Source: Trichoderma breve (lineage: Eukaryota; Ascomycota; Sordariomycetes; Hypocreales; Hypocreaceae). Taken from it: 64,000 bases of DNA. The DNA is taken from NCBI RefSeq assembly GCF_028502605.1, contig NC_079232.1, positions 4,278,001 through 4,342,000 on the forward strand. The letters are read 5' to 3'. Positions 1 to 10,160 of this stretch are shown piece after piece. A program made the position numbers and the translations under genes. Below the pieces are notes generated by a model that did no database searches, had not been told where the DNA came from, and was given only the letters and a program-made list of their open reading frames with translations. Every line of letters begins with the position of its first letter. Positions within the stretch are counted from its first letter, which is position 1.

Positions 1-2640
1 CTTGCGTTGTCGAGTGACTGCCTCATAGATCAAGAGTACAGCGTCTCAACAAATACGCCTGTTGATAGGGTTCTTGCAGAAAATAAAAGATTGAGCTCAA
101 CATTTTGCGACCTCGTGATGAGTGATAACGTTGTAGACTGGAGTGAATGCGGAGAGAAGCATAGAGTCCTCAACAAAACTGCCTGGACCTGTCACCTAAT
201 TCCGCCTCATGACACCAAGGGATGGCTTCACTTAATCCGAATATGCAAACGACCGGCGGTCAATCTGACGGTCAATGTTGTATGCTTTTCTACGTCCGTA
301 ATTACTTAGTTACTCAATAGTAGAAACCGCCAAAGCATGAGAGGCCGCATCAAACCAGCACATCTCATTGGTGTCTTGGGTCGGGACAACGCACACATGA
401 GATGCAATAACCCAGTGTTGAGCTCTCAACCATGGGTAACCACAGCCTAGAGTGAATTGAACGTCAATTCACTTGGTCTTTTCAATCCGTCTGGCAGATC
501 ACAAAGATCTATATAATGTCACAGCATTTCCAGCACGATTTCCTTCCCAAGTTCACACAGCCCCATATCATCTACCCATTTTACAGATTGTTACAGAAGA
601 TGCATCACCAAGGGACTCAATCCTATCCTCCAATGGCATAGTTATGACTTGCATATTTGATATACTTCGAGGACGACTATTGTAATCCGACGGCCCAGCT
701 CCGAACAAACTTAGACCTCGACAGCGATAGCGGTAAGCAGCGGTCCCCAAGGTCGCTATTAACATAATACATCTGGCTAACTGGTAAACTAATTTAGCAA
801 CCTGCGATATCTGCCTTGGACCCCTAACCGGGGTAGACAGGCAGTTAGCGTACGTGGTACTCATATATACCCTGGGTTCTAAATTCTGCGGTGCTAATAC
901 AGTACCACATAGGAAGAGCATCCGCTCGCAAGCACTACGCTAGTGAAAGCTTACCACCGGCGAATGGACTGCCTCTGGGCAGCACAAGAAAGCCGGAGCC
1001 TCAGCAAAGTCGCAAGACTGCAACGGGCAACAGAAAGGGTTCGCTGTGCAGCAACCCAACTATACGCATGGCTACTTGCCAAAGAGGAGGCATAGAAAGC
1101 CAACAACGAAGCCAAGGAGCAGTCAGAAGGAATTACAAAACCCGCCTAGTGGAGACATATCCCGAAGGCGACGACTACCGTAAGTCATTCTATCCATTTT
1201 CAACCAACGCTTCCATCACGGCCCTGTTGACTGGCGAATGGTCTTACCAGACGCCCGCCTTCACTCTTCACATCAGACATCTGAGAGGAATTGTACAAAT
1301 TCAAACACGAAGTGAGTATAATCGCCTTTCTACACTTCCTTTTTTGAATTGGTCTTCATCCACTGCAAGAAGATTGACGGGGGCACTCGAAAACTGACCA
1401 TCAGACAGCACACAACTTGGCACAAATACGCAGGGCATAGATCCTCAATATGAACTACTTTTCTCCCAAGACTCATCAAACACGGATGGTTGGGCAATGG
1501 AACTCACGTCAACTTTTGCCCCATAGATTTACCAACAGATTTCCAATGAGGGATTGGAAAGTGAAGGTCCCAGCTGGGAGCTGTCTGCCGGAGCTACATC
1601 CTGAAGTTTGCCATATTATACCCAAGGTATATACAGCTCATCTTTACTCGACGGGAAAACGGAACCCCAAAAACACCACAACACGGAAATGGAAGAGGAT
1701 CTGTACTCTTCTCAGTGCCGCCTACAGAAGAATTACCTTTACCAATGGATACAACTCCTGACAACCAAACAACTACCTAGTATCGAACAGCGAGTGCACT
1801 AAGACGTACAAGATGTTTGAGGAAGGTGGGACCGGTTGAGCGTACCTACCTACAAGGTCGCCCCGCATAGCAGCATCGCCTAGAACTGAGCATCAACATC
1901 AATCAATCGTTCGCAACAACTTCTCGCATTCTCTCTAATCTCAATACACGAATGGACCAGAGGTTGCCTATTCGTCACAGACACTACTGGAGGATAATGA
2001 GTACTGGCTGTGCTTTGATGGAGGCGTCGAAAAGTCGTCAGTACGCATTGAGCAAAATGAGGGGGCTACCGGAATTCTACAGTTGAGGATGGCCCTTTGC
2101 CCTCCAACATGGTCAATCAACCAAGGGTGCTACCTATGCCAAGGAATGATGGGATATCAATCTCCCAAATCCTAGAGCATCGTTGCGTTGCCGTTGTTTC
2201 TTCTGATTTGGTCTTTTTTAATTGTATTTGTCCGCTGAATCCGCCGTCATCGCCATCAAGATGTGTGGCGTCACTGGAACGAAAATCAGCGAAAGAAGTA
2301 TATCCTCAAATTCGACTAGGAGAAGCGAGGAGATTATACACAGGCGAGTCATCACGAGTTGTTTCCAACACACTGCACTTTCAAGCTAGTTCTCAACCAA
2401 TCCCGACGCCGTTTGCAATCAATTCGAAACCACAACGCAGACACGGACAAGCAGTCTTTGGCTGCCTACATCCACTGCAGCCGGAAAATCAGTCTGCCCA
2501 AGCAACCGCACAATAGCAGACCCAAAGTCGACGAAGATAAGATCAACCCTAAACCACTAGACCTTTTGCGATTCCTGGATCAAATTTTGGCACCCATAGA
2601 AAGGAATTCACCCTCTATGCAATTACCGATGAGTAATAGT
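1..2640. other. Gene-poor left end, no supported gene
   Basis: No reading frame here joins into a convincing protein. Open frames of 60-170 codons exist on both strands, but most lack an ATG at their upstream end, do not connect through plausible introns and resemble no family I know. A lysine/alanine-rich, coiled-coil-like stretch can be read near 1000-1180 on the plus strand, interrupted by a stop, so it may be a coding relic. I see no transposon ends. Treat as intergenic or decayed sequence. Confidence 0.5.
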
Positions 2641-2642
2641 CA

Positions 2643-2815
2643 TCTCTCTCAACAACCAACAAGTGCATCTACCCCTGAGAGTTTGAAAGCCCCTGACAAG
2701 ATGCCTGCAACTGAAGACTGGACCGTGGTGAGGTCTAAACCTCGTCGATCGAGACGAGACCAAGGCTCCACTTCAACTTCCAACCCTTTCCCACAGCCGT
2801 CTCGAGCTGTCTCCC
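2643..2815 (+). repeat. Diverged direct repeat, copy A
   Basis: This stretch is repeated about 378 bp downstream (3016-3193), with roughly four bases in five identical and mostly transition differences. In both copies an ATG (2701 here) opens the same peptide, MPATEDWTVVR followed by a basic RRSRR-type patch and a Ser/Thr/Pro-rich stretch. In copy A the frame ends soon after, at 2835. Because the peptide is kept in frame in both copies, the duplication probably involved coding DNA. The family is not recognised. Confidence 0.6.
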
Positions 2816-3015
2816 ACCTCACCAACGAAAATTGACTCTAAATCTACCTATCTACAGTTACTCCATGGACATTAGGGACACCAAGATGCCGAAAACGAGA
2901 AACCTGATATTGATGAACTGCTACTGGCTCACACGGTGCCCAACACCCACAGCGAGGACTAAAAAGAAAAATCAACCAACGTCCAATGGAGGAATCTCTC
3001 CCATCACACACTCAC

Positions 3016-3193
3016 TCACTCTCAACAACCCACCCTCCGTCTGCATCTACCCCTGAAAAGTGAAAGTCCCTGAGCAAGATGCCTGCGACTGAAGATTGGA
3101 CCGTGGTGAGGCCCAAATCTCGTCGTTCGAGACGAGGGCAGGGTTCCACCTCAACCTCTAACCCCTTCTCCCAGCCTTCTCGCTCTGTCTCCC
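3016..3193 (+). repeat. Diverged direct repeat, copy B
   Basis: Second copy of the repeat at 2643-2815; a 5-bp length difference lies just upstream of the shared peptide. The ATG at 3079 starts the same MPATEDWTVVR peptide. Downstream of the repeat this copy carries an extra acidic tail that copy A lacks. Confidence 0.6.
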
Positions 3194-3288
3194 CAGAGAC
3201 AAGCGAGGACGGCAGCGGCATTGATGGGGACATGGATGATAGCAACTCTGATGAGGTCATGGAAGAAAACGACTCTGAAGACGAGTAA
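3079..3288 (+). CDS. Possible exon or short ORF, basic then acidic protein (hypothetical)
   Basis: A 69-codon frame from ATG 3079. The first half is basic (RRSRR near residues 14-19) and Ser/Thr-rich; the second half is strongly acidic (DGDMDD, MEENDSEDE). The frame ends in a TAA embedded in GAGTAAGT, which also matches a fungal splice donor, so this could be the first exon of a longer gene whose remainder I cannot place. Function is unknown. The duplicated upstream copy ends earlier, so this locus may be a relic. A real but short hypothetical gene and a pseudogene fragment are equally possible. Confidence 0.25.
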   Translation: MPATEDWTVVRPKSRRSRRGQGSTSTSNPFSQPSRSVSPETSEDGSGIDGDMDDSNSDEVMEENDSEDE

Positions 3289-4009
3289 GTAACATGTCCC
3301 ATCACTATTCTGATTTCTACCTACCTCATCTTATCATGAGTTTTGACAATAAAGCAGTAAGAATTCCTTTCCTTAGGTCAGACGTTTAGTCTACGGTTAA
3401 AGTATTTACACGAGATCAAGGTCTTATAAGCCACGAGTGTTTTGCACACGAGTTTACTACGAAACACCCTTTGAGATACTCACCATTTGGCAAAATCTCT
3501 CAAGCGGCACTCTCAGACAACCATTTCCTTGAGCGAATTTGGAACAGGCAAAACACAGTTGTGATACCCATTGATAATGGCACCTTGAGAACGTCTTCTT
3601 CTGCCCGGAGGGAGCAGTGAGTATGGTTAGCCCGGGAGTCTTGAGAAGAAAGCTGCAACAATGAATGTGGAATACTCCCTGATGCATGCCTGGGCCACGC
3701 GTGCTTCTCCTCTGACTCTCATAATAAATTCGCATAGCCGTGTACAGGCTGTCAAAGAAGGAATCCTCAACCGCCAACTCCATTTCATCTTATACTTAGA
3801 AGCGGCAACAGCTGCGTTATTTCGCATTGCTGGATGTTTGCACACACGCACCATGCCGACGGCCCAGCCTAGCCAAACCGCCATTTGAATACAACAAATT
3901 TGGCCTCGAGCAAGCCTGGAATCTGGTGGCTATACGAAAGAAGATATTGAGTTTCAGAGGGCTTGGGGTGTGCTTGTAGCCTGCTTTGGCAAGAAACAAG
4001 GCGCGATCG

Positions 4010-4320
4010 TATAATATCTTCTCTCGAAGTGTACCCGTTGCAAGCTGGGCAACAAGGGTTGTCTCAAGGTGTCCGCCGATACTTTGGGTGTCTCCAAGAA
4101 GATCCATGAACTGGCCCAGAAGGGCTATAATGTATGTAACTGCTCCCTAGCCGCCTTCTAGCCACTAACTAGCCGGTAGTCCCGCTTCAAGAAGATGCAG
4201 GCCGTAGCTCGCAAGGCCAGACGATCGATGTGGAAGAAAAATGGCGTGGCTGCGAAGCGTAATGCCAGCGAGGAAGCCGGTAGGAAGGAGCGAGATAATG
4301 AGCATTTCATACTGCTAGTC
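4010..4320 (+). pseudogene. Exon-like fragments with a Cys cluster and a basic region
   Basis: Two blocks read like exons. The first (about 4020-4130) encodes KCTRCKLGNKGC followed by a hydrophilic stretch and ends at GTATGT. The second starts after the TAG at 4178-4180 and encodes a lysine/arginine-rich helix (SRFKKMQAVARKARRSMWKK) running on to about 4320. Joined by a roughly 47-nt intron they keep one frame. An in-frame stop lies just upstream of the Cys cluster and no start can be assigned, so this looks like the remnant of a gene. The CxxC-x7-C pattern suggests a zinc-binding knuckle but is too short to name. Confidence 0.25.
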
Positions 4321-5130
4321 AACCTCTTGAAGTCTCTACTACTGTGCTTATTCATACTGAACAACTCACATCACCAAAAGGGGCGACCGGATTGGTGGAG
4401 GCTGACGGTGGAAGTTTCCTTGTTACATACATATTCATATGCCACGATATCACGAAGATGGTGAAGGAGTGGGTGAGCCTGGCGTACAGGGGCCGTCTCC
4501 AAGCTCAGTCTTGTTCTTGTTCCACCAGCAACTCGTAACAACTTCAGTCGCAAAAGATTGGAACGGGGTGTTTACAGTCTACACTTTTCATCAGTCGCGA
4601 AAGAGCTGCACGAGTCCTGACCGGCAGGCCCGAGCATTTGACACTTTGAGCTTCGCCAGGTTGCAGGTACGCCATGGATCAAGACTAGGGACCATGGCCG
4701 CAGGTCCTTAGGTTAACTTTTTGATGACCGAGTCCCATCCATTTCTTTCTTTCTTCAGCGTTTCGGCTGTATGTTTTGCATTTTACAAGACCGAGGTTGG
4801 CTTGCTGCAGATCACTCAGCATACAAAAAATGCTCGATACCCCAGCTACTTGCCGCGCTTGTTCATTCTGTCAAGTTCAGAAGGTTTTGGATACTTTGGG
4901 CGCTCTCAGCACAGGCTTTCTAAAGAAGTCTCCCTGGTTCGAACAGTGTCATAAAACGCCATGACTGAGGCGGTGATTCTGATTATATTGCAATGGTATG
5001 TCTTTTAGTTTCGGGTTAGGGACTGCAGAGTACTACTCCTAATCGGCGGAGGCAACCTTTGCGTCATCTCCAGGTCCTCTGGTGAACGTGGCCAGCCATT
5101 GTTTTCAGATCCTACCCTAGCAATTCTGCA

Positions 5131-7236
5131 ACTTATACGAGACTCGAGCTTCCATCGATGAGGCACTGGAATTTATTCATCAGCATCAGCGCCTTCTAAC
5201 GGCTTGGGCCGTCCGCATTGGAATCGGTAAGTGCCAATATACGTTTCTCGAATGATGTCTGGATCTAATATGGCCCCATTAGACTAGCAGAATTCCAACG
5301 GCACGTTTCAGGAATTCGAGAGAGACGGAGTAAATCTGGTCCATACGGTGCCAAACAGCCCAGAGGCAAGCAATGAGGACGAGGGCCGACAGAAAGATGA
5401 GGGCCGGCAGGCAGGTTAGCTATGATGATTTGTTTGGGGAAGAGGTTGATCAAAGAATTAATGATTGTATCCTTCTCACTTAAACTCCTCTGATGGGAAG
5501 TTTACAGGAGCAACCACACTCAACAACATGAAGGGGTTAGAAAAGATTTTCGCAGCATACAAGAACCAGTTGGACAGACAAGGCACACTGGTCCTCAACA
5601 AGGAGGAGTTCGACGTTGATGAAACAGCCTACAGTTACCTCGCATCAACCACCTTGCGATGGATTAAACAAATACCAACATTGCCAGTTTGGGCAAACAA
5701 AGCTGTTTTAACAAATTTCCACCACGTTGCACACGGTAGGATTCAACTTGGGCACAGACATCAGCAAAACATCATTTGGGTCACAGAAAATAGTGGCCAA
5801 TGAAGATCTTGACTTTGAGATATACAAGGACAGACAACTCACCTCCACATCGAGGAGATACGGGCAGCAAGTCCAAGTCCATGAGTGGACATCAGGCGAC
5901 ACCCGAATTCTCAAGGAATTGCGACGGCCGTTTAGTTTTACACAGATGACAATCTCACTATGGCGCAGAGACTTGGCATCTCAGGTTTTGAAGACTCTGA
6001 GTGCATCAGGCTCCTCAAATGGATGGATAAACTGACAGACTTTTCCGTGGCTGCTTTGGAGTGGATTAGGGGACAGAAACACGTCTTGTGTTTGCGGCCA
6101 CAGGGATTAGCTACAAGCATTTGGGTGACTTTGACTTTGAGGACTTTGTTTTGAGGGTTGAATCACCGAAAAATATAACAGGGGCGTGGTCATATGTCCG
6201 CACAGGCGAGGCTGGAGCTCCTACCGCACATGATGCCGTATAGCCAGATGCCCCCGATGATTAACATGGAGCCATACCTTGTTTTCCTCCGCAAACCCAG
6301 TCTTGTTGTTGTCCCGCTAGCTACGCCGCTGATGGACAAGAGAAGCTCCAGCCTCTTCTCAGCTTGGGTTTGGAACGGCACAAGTTCATATTAGACCTTC
6401 TCGATGACAAAATGATCGAAGACGATATTCACGATTACGTCCGATATCTCAATATCAGGAAGGGACTTGTAGAGGATCTGATGACTCTTATCAACCAGTA
6501 CAAATTGCCATTGCAACTGAACGCGACCGTATTTGCTATATTCATGGTTGCGCCTATCGAGAAAAAACAGAATACGTCTTACATCAATCCGACTAACGCA
6601 CACTTCGTCGCTGAGTTGGTGTCTATCTTTGGCCGAGACGTCTCTAACATTTCAAAAGCGCTAGTCAGCGTACGGGACTCACAGACGATCACAAAAAGCC
6701 AGCAACGGCTTTTCCAACGCGCTAATAAAGACGATATGCCCACGGTAGGCTTCGAACATTTGCAGCAATTACTCGGCTTCGATAATAATTTTGGCCTCGA
6801 TTATGTCTTTACAAGGGCATGTCTCGATTCAGATGTCTTCTTCACTCATGACTTCGGAATCCCCATATTCGACCATTTGGACATTGGAAATTGCAACCGG
6901 GCGCTGTGGCAAACAAATTGGACGACCGATTCCATGGGATTGACTCTTACACGTAACAACGAGACGCGGCCAGACAACATTGAGCCTTTGAGCACCAGCC
7001 CCAAACCCTACAGATATACCTTTACTATATCACCCAACTTCAACCTATCTTCTTTCCAGCCTCTACAGAACCTGCACAGGCTTCCAGGTAGTGGCGGCGT
7101 CTCATTACTGGGGAGATTTAGCCTGTCACCCGAGACCGACAGAAGGAAAAATATTTCCAGCTCATGTGCCATGGATTCAGGAGATCCGCTGGATTTACAG
7201 CACCTCGAGAGCAGAGCAACGACACTATGGCATTGA
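5131..7236 (+). pseudogene. Broken multi-exon gene of unknown family
   Basis: Protein-like sequence continues for 2 kb but changes frame repeatedly. A segment with ASIDEALEFIHQHQRLLTAW (about 5150-5225) ends at a GTAAGT donor; an acidic segment (5290-5413) and one starting with TTLNNMKGLEK (5510-5740) follow. The sense then shifts at about 5735, again at about 5945, again at about 6120 (with a stop near 6240), and again at about 6360. The last block, 6364-7236, is open for 290 codons. No single splice model removes all shifts, so the gene is probably dead, although sequencing errors could mimic one or two shifts. The sequence resembles large fungal-specific cytoplasmic proteins, but I do not recognise a domain. 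Which original start was used cannot be seen. Confidence 0.45.
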
Positions 7237-7527
7237 TTCAGGATGATCCGAAAACATACTCATTCTACGATCCATCAAGAAGAACACGATTACCCTCGGC
7301 CTTCCCTGCACGAGGCACGTAGGATGGTCCTCATATATGCAAGGACTTGTATTTGACAATCATATTGGGAAAACACGATACGCTTCATTAGGCCCGCTTT
7401 CAATTCGAAGACTTTGATTCTGAAGGGACCGAGGTTGAAACTGAAAAATTACACAGTTATCTTGATTAGCTTTTCATAGCATCTCTATTACCACAATTAT
7501 TGCTTTTATCTCCATCATCTCCATCAT

Positions 7528-8128
7528 CTACTTCTTCACGCAGCAATTGCCATCCTTGACAACCTCATCCGCCAAAGTCTTCATCTCGCAACTTGCCGGT
7601 TCCGGTTCCAATTCACCAAAATCCTTAGCTATGGAATCACAGAGAGTAGCTAGGCCGATATCCTTGTCTGATAGGCCTTTCGGGACATGTGTTGTCCACC
7701 GAATAAATGTCGTATTATAAACCTATTAGATAGTCAATCCATCATTATTCTCTCATCTTTATGTATCATTCGTGAAATATGTATTATACTCACATTAGAC
7801 CACTCAGGATGATGATTCCAGATCTTGCACTGCAACGAAACAGCCGTCATGAAATCCTACCAAAAAAAAAACTCACTCATCAGCCCAAACAATCCGAATC
7901 TCATCATGTATATTCACATACCCATGTCTTTGTGAAATTCTTAAACTTAAAACTCCGCTCCAAAGCCTCCCCATCAGCCGTCAGCGTCCACTTGCCGCCA
8001 TTCGATACAAGCAGCTGGTCGAGCTTGGGGGATTGAGAGGACATGAATCTAGCGTGTCTGATGCCGGAACTAGCGAGGGAAGTGTTCTTGTAGGAGAAGA
8101 GTAAGGATGGGATTTTTGAACGGGACAT
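7528..8128 (-). CDS. Pterin-4a-carbinolamine dehydratase
   Basis: Three exons on the minus strand: 8128-7922, 7856-7794 and 7722-7528, all joined in phase 0 at GTATGT/TAG, GTGAGT/TAG boundaries; 154 residues. The PCD signature is complete: NHHPEWSNVYN (residues 83-93) with the paired histidines 84/85 and the third catalytic His at 102 in RWTTH, followed by the helix GLSDKDIGLATLCDSIAKD. Enzymes of this family dehydrate 4a-hydroxytetrahydrobiopterin, recycling the pterin cofactor of aromatic amino acid hydroxylases; some act in other pterin or molybdopterin settings. Residues 1-30 are basic and Ser-rich without acidic residues, so a mitochondrial presequence is plausible; Met29 is an alternative start giving a cytosolic form. 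The Cys/Lys-rich end (CCVKK) is unusual. No pterin-dependent hydroxylase gene is visible nearby. Confidence 0.92.
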
Positions 8129-8795
8129 TTCTTTCTTTTTCTAGAACATTGATGAATTGTGATTTTGGTATTTGTGAAGGATGATGGAGGTTTTGGTTGA
8201 GAGCTGTTTAGTTGAGGTTCGTTTTGACGCTATTTTTTTAAGCTCACTCCAGGGTATGTGTCTATAACTGCTACGTCAATGATCTATATCACATCACATC
8301 CATCAAAAGCTTAAACACTGTTTCATTTATATCTTAACAATTGGTATTCGTTGCTTCAATCATCTCATTGCCAATCCCTCAATTAGATAAAAACAGATAG
8401 AATCTCGATGATCCCGAAGTCCCCGCTTCGATAGCTTCCATCAGTCTCCGGCCCCTGTACCCGCTCCACAACCAACAGCTAACGTCCGTCTCAAGATCTT
8501 TTGTAGGAGTGCATTTAGCCAGGATCCTGTTCGGGCAAGTGGTGCGCCTAAATCGTATTGATCGTATCTCCATGTCATATAAGCTCCCTTTGGAGGATTC
8601 CCCAGCCACGCAATGCGGGTGTGATAACCGCCAAGGAGCTATAAAAGGACGCCTGCTAGCCCATCACCGTTGGATATAGCTATCATTCCTTTTTATTTTT
8701 CTGCACGCTTCTTCTTGTCAAATTGATTTGGTAAAAAAAAAATCTCCTGTCCTTGGATTCGAGTTGCTCTATAATTGCTCCAAACTCCCGTTAAT
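8129..8795. other. Divergent intergenic region between PCD and amidohydrolase genes
   Basis: This 667-bp spacer separates two divergently transcribed genes and must hold both promoters. A TATA element at 8640-8647 serves the plus-strand gene. The rest shows no coding frame I can support. Confidence 0.7.
8640..8647 (+). promoter_or_regulatory. TATA box of the amidohydrolase gene
   Basis: TATAAAAG lies 149 bp upstream of the ATG at 8796, a normal distance in filamentous ascomycetes, and is followed by a pyrimidine-rich stretch (8690-8720) typical of fungal transcription start regions. Confidence 0.5.
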
Positions 8796-10160
8796 ATGCG
8801 CGTTCCTATCCAGCCCCCCCTTCACCCCTCACATATTGCTTCAGAGCCTCCAGTCGAAGACAGCGAGACTGTATCTCTCCTCGTAGCGACACTGCTGATT
8901 CCCGGCCGCGGAGAGCCCATAAACAACGGAGCGCTTGCCATCAAAGGCGGCAAGATTGAGTGGGTTGGCAGCTATTTCGACAGGCCGCCCAAGTATCAGA
9001 ATATCCCGCCGAGACATGTGCCTGTGCTGATGCCGGGCCTGTGGGACTGCCACGTCCACTTCATGGGGTTGGACGTCATTAGCGACCTGGCCTCGATGGG
9101 CTCATACCTCCCAGGCTACAATGCCCTGGCCGGCGCCGTCACGGTTGATGATCTGAAGGAGACGCTTCTGGCCGGCTACACGTCGGTGCGGGAGCTGGGA
9201 GGATACGGAGGAGACTTGTGGCCCGCCGTGAAGAACGGCCCCCTGATCGGACCCAACATCTATTCCGCGATTGCTCCGTTGTCCATCACAGGCGGCCACG
9301 CTGATGACCACTCAGCGCCCATCAGCACGGTCATGGCTGCCATGAAGTGCGGCGGCAGTCCCATTGGTGTATGCGATGGCGTCGACGATTGCATCAAGGC
9401 GGTTCGTAACTTGGTACGACGAGGTGCTCGTTGCATCAAAGTCTGCTCCACCGGAGGTGTCGGCAGTCTCAACGATGACCCGGAAGACCGCCAGTTCTCG
9501 GACGAGGAGCTCAAGGCCATCGTCGAAGAGGCGGCTCGAAGCCGACGATCAGTGGCCGCTCATGCCATGGGTAAAGCTGGTATTCTGGCTGCGCTTCGAG
9601 CGGGCGTCAAGTCCATTGAGCATGGCTGCTACCTCGACGATGAAGTGGCCGACGTTATGCTTGAGAAGGATGCCATCTTCGTCCCTACGCAGCACATTAT
9701 CCGTATTCTAGCTCGAGACTACAGCGATCTGCTCCCTGCTCCGGTCAAACGCAAGCTGCTTGGCATCTATGACCAGTCCAGGAACGCATATAAAGTGGCC
9801 ATTAAGAGAGGAGTCAAAGTTGCTCTAGGAACCGACATGACCAGTAGTGCGAGAGCATCGGCCCTCTCACACGGCAACAATGCACATGAACTCACGTACG
9901 CGGTAGAACTGGGTATGTCACCACTTCAGGCGATTGAAAGCGCAACAGCCAATGGACCAGAGACCCTTGGAGGGCTGGCACCGTTGAGCGGGCAGTTAAA
10001 GGCGGGATATGATGCCGATATTATCGCTGTTGTCAAGAACCCGCTGAATGATATCCGAGTCTTGACGGACACCAGTAACATAACGCACGTATGGAAAGGC
10101 GGCAAGTTGTTCAAGAGTCGGCCCAAGATGCCAACTCAGATATCTGATGAGTTGCTCTAG
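8796..10160 (+). CDS. Zinc-dependent amidohydrolase, ochratoxinase-like
   Basis: Single exon, 454 residues; the first ATG is at 8796. All metal ligands of the amidohydrolase (imidazolonepropionase-related) superfamily are visible: HVH at residues 86-88, the carboxylated-lysine candidate K215 in IKVCSTGGV, H256 in AHAMGK, H276 in SIEHG and D347 in ALGTD. The N- and C-terminal parts (residues 25-75 and 400-445) form the usual beta-sandwich, ending with a DADIIAV motif. The order and wording of these motifs match fungal ochratoxinase-type carboxypeptidase/amidases, which hydrolyse amide or N-acyl amino acid bonds; the true substrate cannot be read from sequence. There is no signal peptide, so it is probably cytosolic. 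It is intronless and GC-richer than the flanking spacers. Alternatives within the family are prolidase-like or dihydroorotase-like enzymes. Confidence 0.92.
   Translation: MRVPIQPPLHPSHIASEPPVEDSETVSLLVATLLIPGRGEPINNGALAIKGGKIEWVGSYFDRPPKYQNIPPRHVPVLMPGLWDCHVHFMGLDVISDLASMGSYLPGYNALAGAVTVDDLKETLLAGYTSVRELGGYGGDLWPAVKNGPLIGPNIYSAIAPLSITGGHADDHSAPISTVMAAMKCGGSPIGVCDGVDDCIKAVRNLVRRGARCIKVCSTGGVGSLNDDPEDRQFSDEELKAIVEEAARSRRSVAAHAMGKAGILAALRAGVKSIEHGCYLDDEVADVMLEKDAIFVPTQHIIRILARDYSDLLPAPVKRKLLGIYDQSRNAYKVAIKRGVKVALGTDMTSSARASALSHGNNAHELTYAVELGMSPLQAIESATANGPETLGGLAPLSGQLKAGYDADIIAVVKNPLNDIRVLTDTSNITHVWKGGKLFKSRPKMPTQISDELL

Noticed and set aside
3520..3560. FGTGKTQL, resembling a Walker A loop of RecA/Rad51 proteins
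   Set aside because: Only the short loop matches; flanking frames contain stops and no further recombinase motif is seen, so chance is likely.
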